The notes under the pieces are model-generated. The model did no database searches. It was not told where the DNA came from and saw only the letters and a program-made list of their open reading frames with translations. This document shows, in pieces, positions 15,803 through 23,863 of a stretch of 64,000 nt of DNA; the first letter of the stretch is position 1, and each line of letters begins with the position of its first letter. The position numbers and the translations under genes were made by a program. Location of the stretch: assembly GCF_021261325.1 (NCBI RefSeq), contig NZ_JAJSBI010000001.1, positions 124,001 to 188,000 of the forward strand, read 5' to 3'. Source of the DNA: Streptomyces guryensis (GTDB lineage Bacteria; Actinomycetota; Actinomycetes; Streptomycetales; Streptomycetaceae).

Positions 15803-17755
15803 TCAGCCGCTGAAGCCGGCCACGTTCTCCTTCGTGACCACCTTCACCGGCACCATCACCGACTTCGTGACCTTCTTGCCCTCGGCGACCTTCAGCGCGT
15901 TCTGTACGGCGATTCTGCCGAGTTCCGTCGGCTGCTGGGCTACCGACGCGTAAAGCGTGCCCGCCTTCACAGCGCTCAGCCCGTCCGGGGTGCCGTCGAA
16001 GCCGATGACCGCGACGGACTTTCCGGCCTTGCCGCCCAGGGCCTTGATCGCGCCCAGCGCCATCTCGTCGTTCTCCGCGAAGACGCCGTCGACGTCGGGG
16101 TGGGCCTGCAGGAGGTTCGTCATCACGTCCAGGCCCTTGGTGCGGTCCCAGTCGGCGGGCTGCTCGGCGACGACCTTGATGCCCGGGTAGGCCTTGAGGC
16201 CCGCGGTGAAGCCCGCGCCGCGCTCGCGGCTGGCGGAGGTGCCCGCCTGGCCCTGCAGCACCACGATGGTGCCCTTGCCGCCGAGCCGGTCCGCGAGGGA
16301 CTTGGCGGCGAGCCTGCCGCCGGTGACGTTGTCGGAGGCGACGAGCGCGGCGGTGTCCGCGTTGTTGACGGCGCGGTCGACGGCCACCAGCGGGATGCCC
16401 GCCTTGTTCACGGCCTTCGCCGCCGGTGTCACCGCGTCGGAGTCCACCGCGTTGACGATGATCGTGCCCAGGCCCTCGCTGGTGAAGTTCTGCAGCTGGT
16501 TGGCCTGCTGGGAGGCGTCGTTCTGCGCGTCGGTGACGGTCAGGTCGACGCCCAGCTTCCTGGCCTCCTGCTGCGCCCCGGCGCGGATCTGCACGAAGAA
16601 GGGGTTGTTGAGGGTCGACAGCGCCAGACCGATCTTCTGGTCCTTGGCCGCCGACGAACCGCTGTGCAGGAAGGACATGGCCCCGACGACGGCCGCCGCG
16701 ACCACGGCCGCGAGCACGTAGGTCGCCGCCTGCCGGCCCTTGCCGCCGCCTGACGCACCGGCCGCCACCGGGGTGGCTCCGGCCTTGCGCCGCACGGTGT
16801 CGAGCAGCACCGCCAGCGCGATCACGACACCGATGACGACCTGCTGCCAGAACGCGGACACGGACAGGAGGTTGAGGCCGTTGCGCAGCACCGCCAGGAT
16901 CAGTGCGCCGATCAGGGTGCCGGACGCCTTGCCGGTGCCACCGGCCAGCGAGGCGCCGCCGATGACGACCGCCGCGATGGCGTCCAGCTCGTAGCCCTGC
17001 GCGGCCTGCGGCTGTGCGGAGGACAGCCGGGCGGCGAGCACGATGCCCGCGGCCGCCGCGAACAGCCCGGAGAAGGCGTAGATCGCGAGCTTCTGCCTCT
17101 TCACCCGCAGGCCGGACAGGCGCGCCGCCTCCTCGTTGCCGCCGATCGCGTACATCGAGCGGCCGATGTACGTCCGGCCCAGTACGAGCGCCGTGATCAG
17201 GCCCATGACGACCATGACCAGCACCGGCACCGGCAGCCACCCGCCGAGCGTGTCCCCGAGGTGCGAGACCGAGCCGGGGAGGGCGATGGGGGAGCCCTGC
17301 GAGATCACCAGGGACAGGCCGCGGCCCACCGACAGCATGGCGAGCGTTGCGATGAACGGCGGCAGCTTGCCGTACGAGATCAGGAAGCCGTTGACCAAGC
17401 CGCAGGCGATACCGGTGGCGATCGCCAACACCACCGCCAGCGCTACCGGCAGGCCCTGCGAAGTGGCGCTCCAGGCAAGGACGGTGGCGGACAGGGCGGC
17501 CACCGAGCCCACCGACAGGTCGATGCCCGCCGAGACGATCACGAAGGTGACGCCGAAGGCGAGGATGGCGGTGACGGCCGCCTGGACGCCGACGTTCAGG
17601 AGGTTGTCCGCCGTCATGAAGTCGCCGGACAGCGCCGACATCGCGATGACGAGGACGATCAGCGCGGTCAGCGCGCCGTTGTCGAGCAGAAGGCGGCGCA
17701 GGCCGCCCGTGGCGCCACCCGCGCCCGTCGTGCTCTTGAGCGTGTCAGTGGCCAC
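15803..17755 (-). CDS. rbsC: Fused ribose ABC transporter permease and substrate-binding protein
   Basis: This 650-residue protein joins two normally separate parts. Residues 1-330 are a BPD_transp_2 permease (about ten membrane segments; GIDLSVGSVAALSA, LPPFIATLAMLSVGRGLS, AAVVIGGASLAGGTGKASGT). After a Gly-rich linker and one more hydrophobic segment (ATYVLAAVVAAAVVGAMSF, about 345-363), residues 375-650 are an RbsB-type binding protein (KIGLALSTLNNPFFVQIRAGAQQEA; AVIGFDGTPDGLSAVKAG). The binding domain would be tethered outside the membrane. Its start overlaps rbsA by 11 bases. Sequence gives no sign that the join is an error: the linker is in frame and ordered. Confidence 0.9.
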   Translation of the reverse strand: MATDTLKSTTGAGGATGGLRRLLLDNGALTALIVLVIAMSALSGDFMTADNLLNVGVQAAVTAILAFGVTFVIVSAGIDLSVGSVAALSATVLAWSATSQGLPVALAVVLAIATGIACGLVNGFLISYGKLPPFIATLAMLSVGRGLSLVISQGSPIALPGSVSHLGDTLGGWLPVPVLVMVVMGLITALVLGRTYIGRSMYAIGGNEEAARLSGLRVKRQKLAIYAFSGLFAAAAGIVLAARLSSAQPQAAQGYELDAIAAVVIGGASLAGGTGKASGTLIGALILAVLRNGLNLLSVSAFWQQVVIGVVIALAVLLDTVRRKAGATPVAAGASGGGKGRQAATYVLAAVVAAAVVGAMSFLHSGSSAAKDQKIGLALSTLNNPFFVQIRAGAQQEARKLGVDLTVTDAQNDASQQANQLQNFTSEGLGTIIVNAVDSDAVTPAAKAVNKAGIPLVAVDRAVNNADTAALVASDNVTGGRLAAKSLADRLGGKGTIVVLQGQAGTSASRERGAGFTAGLKAYPGIKVVAEQPADWDRTKGLDVMTNLLQAHPDVDGVFAENDEMALGAIKALGGKAGKSVAVIGFDGTPDGLSAVKAGTLYASVAQQPTELGRIAVQNALKVAEGKKVTKSVMVPVKVVTKENVAGFSG

Positions 17756-19274
17756 GGGTGGCCTCCGTTTCGTGCGTGGGTGTCGTAGGTGTGCTTACGG
17801 CGAGCGCCATCACGGCGTCCTGGGTGGCCTCGTCGGCGGCGAGTTCGCCCGCGATCCGGCCCTGGGCCATCACCAGCACCCGGTCGCTCATGCCGAGGAC
17901 CTCCGGGAGATCGCTGGAGATCATCAGTACGGCGGCGCCCGCGGCCGTGAGTTCGTTGATCAGCTGGTAGATCTCGACCTTGGCGCCGACGTCGATTCCG
18001 CGCGTCGGCTCGTCGAGGATCAGCACCTTGGTGTCGGCGAGCAGCCACTTGCCGATGACGACCTTCTGCTGGTTGCCGCCGGACAACGTCCGTACGTGCT
18101 GGCCGAGTCCGGCCATCCGCACGCCGAGCCGCCCGGCGACCCGGGCGGCGGCCTCGCGCTGGCCCCTGAGATCGACGAGCCCCGCGCGCGTGGCCTTCCG
18201 CAGCGTCACCAGGCCGAGGTTCTCCTCGACCGACGCGTCGAGGACCAGGCCCTGGCCCTTGCGGTCCTCGGGGATCAGGCCGATGCCGGCCGCCATGGCG
18301 GCGTTGACGTCGCCCCGCCGCACCTCGGCCCCGGCGACCCGCACGGCCCCCTTGTCGTACGGATCCGCGCCGAACACGGCGCGCACGACCTCCGTACGGC
18401 CGGCTCCGACCAGGCCCGCGATGCCGACGACCTCACCGGCGTGCACCTGGAAACCGACGTCATGGAAGACGCCGTCACGCGTGAGTCCCTCGACGGACAG
18501 CAACGCGGCGCCCGTGTCGGCCCGTTCGCGCGGGTACTGCTGCTCGATCGAACGGCCCACCATGAGGCGTACGAGCTCGTCCTCGGGGGTGGCGGCGGGG
18601 ACCTGCCCGACGCTCTTCCCGTCCCGGATCACCGTCACCCGGTCGCCCAGGGCGGCGATCTCCTCCAGGTGATGCGTGATGAAGACGATCCCGACCCCGT
18701 CCTCGCGCAGCTTGCGCACGATCGCGAAGAGCTTCTCGACCTCCTCGGAGGTGAGCACGGCGGTCGGCTCGTCCATGATCAGCACGCGCGCGTCCAGGCT
18801 CAGTGCCTTGGCGATCTCGACCATCTGGAGGCGCGCGATGCCGAGTTCGCGCACACGCGCGCGTGGCGACACACTGACGCCGACACGCTTCAGCAGGACC
18901 TCGGCGTCCGCCTCCATCGTCTTCCGGTCGATCATCCCGAAGCGGCGCGGCTGCCGCCCCAGGAAGATGTTCTCGGCGACCGTGAGGTCGGGTACGAGGT
19001 TGAACTCCTGGTAGATGGTGGCGAACCCGAGGCGCTCGGAGTCCTGCGCGCCATGGATGCGCACCTCCTCGCCGCCGACCAGGATCCGCCCGGCGTCGGG
19101 GGTGTAGGCGCCGGAGAGCATCTTGATCAGCGTGCTCTTGCCCGCGCCGTTCTCACCGAGCAGCACATGCACCTCGCCCCGGCGCAGGTCGAAGTCGACG
19201 CCGTCCAGCGCGACCACGCCCGGGAAGGTCTTCCGTATGCCCTCGATGCGCAGCAACTCGTCCGGGTTGCTCAC
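17745..19274 (-). CDS. rbsA: Ribose ABC transporter ATP-binding protein
   Basis: This 509-residue protein holds two tandem ABC ATPase domains, as in RbsA/MglA carbohydrate importers. The first has Walker A GENGAGKST (about residue 38), signature LGIARLQMVEIAKAL and Walker B VLIMDEPTAVL. The second has the usual degenerate P-loop GLVGAGRTEVVRAVFG, signature LSGGNQQKVVIGKWL and Walker B VLILDEPTRGIDVGAK. The GTG start overlaps the regulator stop (GTGA) and the end overlaps the permease fusion gene. Confidence 0.92.
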   Translation of the reverse strand: MSNPDELLRIEGIRKTFPGVVALDGVDFDLRRGEVHVLLGENGAGKSTLIKMLSGAYTPDAGRILVGGEEVRIHGAQDSERLGFATIYQEFNLVPDLTVAENIFLGRQPRRFGMIDRKTMEADAEVLLKRVGVSVSPRARVRELGIARLQMVEIAKALSLDARVLIMDEPTAVLTSEEVEKLFAIVRKLREDGVGIVFITHHLEEIAALGDRVTVIRDGKSVGQVPAATPEDELVRLMVGRSIEQQYPRERADTGAALLSVEGLTRDGVFHDVGFQVHAGEVVGIAGLVGAGRTEVVRAVFGADPYDKGAVRVAGAEVRRGDVNAAMAAGIGLIPEDRKGQGLVLDASVEENLGLVTLRKATRAGLVDLRGQREAAARVAGRLGVRMAGLGQHVRTLSGGNQQKVVIGKWLLADTKVLILDEPTRGIDVGAKVEIYQLINELTAAGAAVLMISSDLPEVLGMSDRVLVMAQGRIAGELAADEATQDAVMALAVSTPTTPTHETEATRGH

Positions 19275-20287
19275 AAGCGGCTCCTGTTCTCAGCGGGGTT
19301 CTCACCGCACGAGCGGCGTACGACGAGACGGGCGGCGAGGGTGACGGACCGCGCGGGCCGCCCCTCGATGCGGTCGACCAGGGCGCGCACGGCGGCCCGG
19401 CCCAGCTCGCCCGTGGGCTGGGCGACCGCGGTGATCGGCGGATCGGTGTGCACGAACCACGGGATGTCGTCGAAGGCGGCCAGCGCGAGGTCCTCGGGAA
19501 CGTGCAGCCCACGCGCGCGTACGGCGTCCAGCGCACCGAGCGCCATCAGGTTGTCGGCGGCGAACACGACCTCGGGCGGCTCGGGCAGGTCGAGGAAGCC
19601 CTCGGTGACCCGCCGCCCGCTCTCGGCCTGGAAGTCGCCCTGCCCGATGTACGCCTCGGGGAGGTCCAGTCCGTACGCGCCGAGCGCCTCCCGGAAGGCC
19701 TCCACGCGCTCCCGGCCGGTGGTGGTGGCCGCGGGTCCCGCGATGATGGCGAGCCTGCGGTGCCCCAGGCCGTGCAGATGCGCGACGAGGTCCCGCACGG
19801 CGGCCCGCCCGTCCGCCCGCACCACCGGCACCTCGACGCCGGGGATCCACCGGTCCACGAACACCATCGGCGTCCCCGAGCGCGCGGCGTCCAGCATGAG
19901 CGGCGAGCCGCCGTCGGTGGGGGAGACCAGCAGGCCGTCGATACGGCGGTCCAGCAGGTTCCGTACGTGGTGGTCCTGCAGGTCGGGCCGTTCGTCGGCG
20001 TTGCCGATGATGACGCTGTAGCCGAGCGCGCGGGCCTCCTCCTCGACGGAGCGGGCCAGTTCGGTGAAGTAGGGGTTCATCACGTCGCTGATGACCAGGC
20101 CGAGGGTGTGGGTCTGGTCCGTGCGCAGGGAACGGGCGACGGCGTTCGGGCGGTAGCCCAGCGCCTCGACGGCGGCCAGTACGCGCGTGCGTGCGTCAGC
20201 GCTGACCGACGGATGGTCGTTCAGGACGCGCGACACCGTGGCGACGGACACCCCCGCCTCGGCAGCGACGTCCTTGATGCTCGCCAT
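19271..20287 (-). CDS. rbsR: LacI family regulator of the ribose operon
   Basis: This 338-residue repressor has a helix-turn-helix (MASIKDVAAEAGVSVATVSRVLNDHPSVSADARTRVL), the hinge RPNAVARSLR and a sensor domain (LGLVISDVMNPYFTELARSVEEEA; VFVDRWIPG; LALAAFDDIPWF). It is the first gene of the operon, coupled to rbsA by a GTGA overlap, so it controls its own synthesis. Two identical operator-like sites lie just upstream. AGGAGG sits about 11 bases before the ATG. The name rests on context; the ligand is inferred to be ribose. Confidence 0.88.
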   Translation of the reverse strand: MASIKDVAAEAGVSVATVSRVLNDHPSVSADARTRVLAAVEALGYRPNAVARSLRTDQTHTLGLVISDVMNPYFTELARSVEEEARALGYSVIIGNADERPDLQDHHVRNLLDRRIDGLLVSPTDGGSPLMLDAARSGTPMVFVDRWIPGVEVPVVRADGRAAVRDLVAHLHGLGHRRLAIIAGPAATTTGRERVEAFREALGAYGLDLPEAYIGQGDFQAESGRRVTEGFLDLPEPPEVVFAADNLMALGALDAVRARGLHVPEDLALAAFDDIPWFVHTDPPITAVAQPTGELGRAAVRALVDRIEGRPARSVTLAARLVVRRSCGENPAENRSRL

Positions 20288-20305
20288 CGCCGCTCCACCT
20301 CCTCG

Positions 20306-20319
20306 TGGAATCGATTACA
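20306..20319. promoter_or_regulatory. Ribose repressor operator, proximal copy
   Basis: TGGAATCGATTACA, centred on the palindrome AATCGATT, lies immediately upstream of the regulator's ribosome-binding site. An identical 14-base copy sits 33 bases further upstream (three helical turns), fitting cooperative binding of one LacI-family tetramer or two dimers. Confidence 0.7.
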
Positions 20320-20338
20320 TCGACTTCGTACCGGCGAT

Positions 20339-20352
20339 TGGAATCGATTACA
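20339..20352. promoter_or_regulatory. Ribose repressor operator, distal copy
   Basis: Second exact copy of TGGAATCGATTACA, 33 bases from the first and on the same face of the helix. Its position suggests it overlaps the operon promoter. Confidence 0.7.
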
Positions 20353-20444
20353 CGGCGGAGAATCAAGACCTCGGCCGGGCCCGAGACGCGATCGTGATGA
20401 AGGGGCCCGCAAGCGCCGGGGCCGGGAGGGCGCGGTGGCCCCGC

Positions 20445-21083
20445 TCAGTCGTCGGTGATCGGATACATGTCGGCGTACGGGTCCGGCTCCCCGGTCATGG
20501 GGTCGAGCCCGGCGACCAGCCGACGGCGCTGCTCGCGCCAGCTCACGAATGTCCCCGGGCTGCCCCACAGCGACGCGTCGCTCAGCGGGCACTCGTCGAA
20601 CTCCGCGCGCATCGTCCGGTTGAGGAACTCCACCATGCCGCAGTCGAAGATCGCCCAGTGGTGCGGGTTCGCGGGGCCGCCGCCGTGCCGGCGCCAGACC
20701 ACGACCGGCCACTTGTCCGGGTCCGCGTCCGCGGTGAGCCACCCCATCTCGTTGGCGTTGCACCCGCTCCCCCAGGGAAGGACGGCCTCCGCGCTCTCGG
20801 TGACCCCCGGGACCCCGCCTCCCTCCTCCCAGAGCGCGCGAAAGCCCGGAGCCACGGCCCCGATGTGCCAGCTCTGCAGATCGGGGACGTCGACGGACAG
20901 TGGCGGAAGGATCATCAACTCGTCGATGTCACCCACGCCGTAGGTGTCCAGCAGCGACCGGTAGTCGCTCGGCAGCCCCGTCCCCAACTCGGTCCGAGCT
21001 GCCGCCCAGTCGACGCGCTCCTCGCCCCGGTGCGTGTCGGGAACGATCCGGAGCAGCGCCTCCACGCCAGGATGAACACTCAT
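20445..21083 (-). CDS. SMI1/KNR4 (SUKH) family protein
   Basis: This 212-residue protein looks like a SUKH-superfamily protein: VDWAAARTELGTGLPSDYRSLLDTYGVGDIDELMILPP near the N-terminus is the usual LPxDYxxLLxxYG core, followed by VLPWGSGCNANEMGWLT and WPVVVWRRHGG. SUKH proteins are often immunity proteins for contact-delivered toxins in bacteria. No toxin gene with a polymorphic C-terminus is adjacent, and the neighbours (ribose operon, RecD2) are housekeeping. ATG 21083 starts at MSVHPGVEALLRIV. A stand-alone regulatory or immunity role cannot be decided. Confidence 0.78.
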   Translation of the reverse strand: MSVHPGVEALLRIVPDTHRGEERVDWAAARTELGTGLPSDYRSLLDTYGVGDIDELMILPPLSVDVPDLQSWHIGAVAPGFRALWEEGGGVPGVTESAEAVLPWGSGCNANEMGWLTADADPDKWPVVVWRRHGGGPANPHHWAIFDCGMVEFLNRTMRAEFDECPLSDASLWGSPGTFVSWREQRRRLVAGLDPMTGEPDPYADMYPITDD

Positions 21084-21195
21084 GATGCGGGCCCCCTCGA
21101 GTACGGTGGCCGCCCACGCTAACGGGAGGGTCCGACAACCAGGTCCTGTCTCCACGGCCCTCCGCCGTGTCAGTGCGGGCCGGTACCGTCGGATC

Positions 21196-21279
21196 ATGGC
21201 TCGACAGACGGGGAACCCCACGGGCGAACAGCGGCTCGCCCTGCTCGAAGGCGTACTGGAGCGGATCACATGGTTTTGA
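21196..21279 (+). pseudogene. Duplicated 5' fragment of the RecD2 helicase gene
   Basis: A 27-codon frame starts with an ATG preceded by the same bases (GGCCGGTACCGTCGGATC) that precede the real recD2 start at 21348. The peptide ends in LALLEGVLERITWF, matching LATLDGVLERITYA of RecD2, and then a TGA interrupts it. It is a diverged copy of the gene's promoter-proximal end, 152 bases upstream of the intact gene. Confidence 0.75.
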
Positions 21280-21347
21280 CAAGTCGGTGATCAGGCTGGA
21301 GGGCGGGAGCTGCTCCCGCTGTCAGAGCCGGCCGGTACCGTCGGATC

Positions 21348-23600
21348 ATGTCCAGGCAAGAGGCAGACGCGGACCGCCGACTGGCGACGTTGGACGGCGT
21401 ACTGGAGCGGATCACCTACGCCAACGAGGAGAACGGCTACACGGTCGCCCGGGTCGACACCGGCAGAGGAGCCGGCGACCTCCTCACGGTCGTCGGCGCG
21501 CTCCTCGGTGCCCAGGTGGGGGAGTCCCTGCGCATGGAGGGCCGTTGGGGGTCCCACCCGCAGTACGGGAAGCAGTTCACCGTCGAGAACTACACGACAC
21601 TGCTCCCGGCCACCGTCCAGGGAATCCGCCGTTACCTCGGCTCAGGCCTGGTCAAAGGCATCGGCCCCGTCTTCGCCGACCGCATCACCCAGCACTTCGG
21701 CCTGGACACCCTCCAGATCATCGAGGAGGAGCCGAAACGGCTCATCGAGGTCCCCGGCCTCGGTCCGAAACGCACGAAGAAGATCGCCGACGCCTGGGAG
21801 GAGCAGAAGGCGATCAAGGAGGTCATGCTCTTCCTCCAGACCGTGGAGGTGTCCACCTCCATCGCCGTGCGCATCTACAAGAAGTACGGCGACGCCTCGA
21901 TCTCGGTCGTGAAGAACCAGCCCTACCGCCTCGCTTCCGACGTCTGGGGCATCGGCTTCCTCACCGCCGACAAGATCGCCCAGTCCGTCGGCATCCCGCA
22001 CGACAGCCCCGAGCGGGTGAAGGCCGGTCTCCAGTACGCCCTTTCCCAAGCCACCGACCAGGGCAACTGCTACCTCCCCGAGGAGCGGTTGATCGCCGAC
22101 GCGGTGAAGCTGCTGCAGGTCGACACGGGCCTGGTCATCGAGTGCCTCGCCGAGCTCGCACAGCCGCCCGAGGACGGCGAGGACCCCGGTGTCGTACGTG
22201 AGAAGGTGCCCGGCCCGGACGGCGGCGACCCGGTGACGGCCGTGTACCTGGTCCCCTTCCACCGCGCCGAACTCTCCCTCTCCGCCCAGCTGTTGCGCCT
22301 GCTGCGCACCGACGAGGACCGGATGCCCGGCTTCCACGACGTGGCCTGGGACAAGGCGCTGGCCTGGCTGAAGGACCGTACGGGCGCCGAGCTCGCACCC
22401 GAGCAGGAGGCCGCCGTCAGGCTGGCGCTGACCAAGAAGGTCGCCGTGCTGACCGGCGGCCCCGGCTGCGGCAAGTCCTTCACGGTCCGCTCGATCGTGG
22501 AGCTGGCCCGCGCCAAGAAGGCGAGGGTGGTCCTGGCCGCCCCCACGGGCCGCGCCGCCAAACGGCTGGCCGAGCTCACCGGGGCCGAGGCGTCCACCGT
22601 CCACCGTCTCCTGGAGCTGAAGCCCGGCGGCGACGCGGCGTACGACAAGGACCGCCCGCTCGACGCCGACCTGGTGGTCGTCGACGAGGCATCCATGCTG
22701 GATCTGCTGCTCGCCAACAAGCTGGTGAAAGCGGTCCCGCCGGGCGCCCACCTCCTCTTCGTCGGAGACGTCGACCAACTGCCCAGCGTGGGAGCCGGCG
22801 AGGTGCTGCGCGACCTGCTCGCCGACGGCGGCCCGATCCCCGCCGTGCGCCTCACGCGCGTGTTCCGCCAGGCCCAGCAGTCGGGAGTCGTGACGAACGC
22901 GCACCGGATCAACTCCGGCCACCACCCGGTCACCGACGGCATGAAGGACTTCTTCCTCTTCGTCGAGGACGAGACGGAGGAGGCGGGGCGGCTCACGGTG
23001 GACGTCGCGGCCCGTCGAATTCCGGCCAAGTTCGGGCTCGACCCGCGCCGGGACGTGCAGGTCCTCGCGCCCATGCACCGCGGCCCGGCAGGCGCCGGCA
23101 ACCTCAACGGCCTGCTCCAGCAGGCCATCACCCCCGGCCGCCCCGATCTGCCCGAGAAGCGGTTCGGCGGCCGGGTCTTCCGCGTGGGCGACAAGGTCAC
23201 CCAGATTCGCAACAATTACGAGAAGGGCAAGAACGGTGTCTTCAACGGCACCGTCGGCGTGGTCACCTCGCTCGACCCGGTCGACCAGCGCCTGACGGTG
23301 CTGACGGACGAGGACGAGGAGGTCCCGTACGAGTTCGACGAACTGGACGAGCTGGCCCACGCGTACGCGGTCACCATTCACCGCTCCCAGGGGAGTGAAT
23401 ATCCCGCCGTGGTGATCCCGGTCACCACCGGCGCGTGGATGATGCTCCAGCGGAACCTGCTGTACACGGCGGTGACCAGGGCCAAGAAGCTGGTCGTCCT
23501 GGTCGGTTCACGCAAGGCGATCGGCCAGGCGGTGCGCACGGTGTCGGCGGGCCGGCGCTGCACGGCCCTCGACTTCCGGCTCTCCCCAAGACCCCTGTGA
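21348..23600 (+). CDS. recD2: SF1B DNA helicase, RecD2 family
   Basis: This 750-residue protein is a RecD2-type 5'-3' helicase, the kind that acts without RecB and RecC. The N-terminal third has helix-hairpin-helix-like segments (LGSGLVKGIGPVFADRIT; VPGLGPKRTKKIADAW). The motor follows: Walker A TGGPGCGKSFT near residue 370, Walker B VVVDEASMLDLL, motif III FVGDVDQLPSVGAG, motif V IHRSQGSEYPAVVIPV and motif VI LYTAVTRAKKLVVLVG. A truncated copy of its 5' end lies just upstream. It likely acts in repair or recombination. Confidence 0.92.
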   Translation: MSRQEADADRRLATLDGVLERITYANEENGYTVARVDTGRGAGDLLTVVGALLGAQVGESLRMEGRWGSHPQYGKQFTVENYTTLLPATVQGIRRYLGSGLVKGIGPVFADRITQHFGLDTLQIIEEEPKRLIEVPGLGPKRTKKIADAWEEQKAIKEVMLFLQTVEVSTSIAVRIYKKYGDASISVVKNQPYRLASDVWGIGFLTADKIAQSVGIPHDSPERVKAGLQYALSQATDQGNCYLPEERLIADAVKLLQVDTGLVIECLAELAQPPEDGEDPGVVREKVPGPDGGDPVTAVYLVPFHRAELSLSAQLLRLLRTDEDRMPGFHDVAWDKALAWLKDRTGAELAPEQEAAVRLALTKKVAVLTGGPGCGKSFTVRSIVELARAKKARVVLAAPTGRAAKRLAELTGAEASTVHRLLELKPGGDAAYDKDRPLDADLVVVDEASMLDLLLANKLVKAVPPGAHLLFVGDVDQLPSVGAGEVLRDLLADGGPIPAVRLTRVFRQAQQSGVVTNAHRINSGHHPVTDGMKDFFLFVEDETEEAGRLTVDVAARRIPAKFGLDPRRDVQVLAPMHRGPAGAGNLNGLLQQAITPGRPDLPEKRFGGRVFRVGDKVTQIRNNYEKGKNGVFNGTVGVVTSLDPVDQRLTVLTDEDEEVPYEFDELDELAHAYAVTIHRSQGSEYPAVVIPVTTGAWMMLQRNLLYTAVTRAKKLVVLVGSRKAIGQAVRTVSAGRRCTALDFRLSPRPL

Positions 23601-23725
23601 GAGTTCCAGCGCCCCCTGCGCGGCCGATCCCGGGGCAGGTTTGAGACAGGCATCACGAAAAATGATCGATCAAATGAGTCGTGAAGGTCACAGAGCACTT
23701 CCGGATGGGGAATCAAGGGGGCAGG

Positions 23726-23812
23726 ATGAGCAAGTTGGCGGCACTCAGTGCCGTCAATAGGCCCGATGGTCGACCCCGAGTGCACTCTCCTGAGCCAATT
23801 GGGGGATGGTAG
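23726..23812 (+). CDS. Possible 28-residue leader peptide upstream of citrate synthase
   Basis: A short frame (MSKLAALSAVNRPDGRPRV, then nine residues to TAG) begins at an ATG with AAGGGGG four bases ahead, a good Streptomyces ribosome-binding site. It ends 51 bases before the citrate synthase start. It is too short for statistical support, and I recognise no family. It could be a leader that couples citrate synthase translation to something, or chance. Confidence 0.25.
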   Translation: MSKLAALSAVNRPDGRPRVHSPEPIGGW

Positions 23813-23863
23813 AGACAGTCAGGGCAACCTCGAAGATGAGGCACTACGTCGGTGAGGGAAGAC

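Noticed and set aside
17136..20021. Open frame of about 960 codons on the plus strand
   Set aside because: Antisense to the ribose transporter and regulator genes; no recognisable protein.
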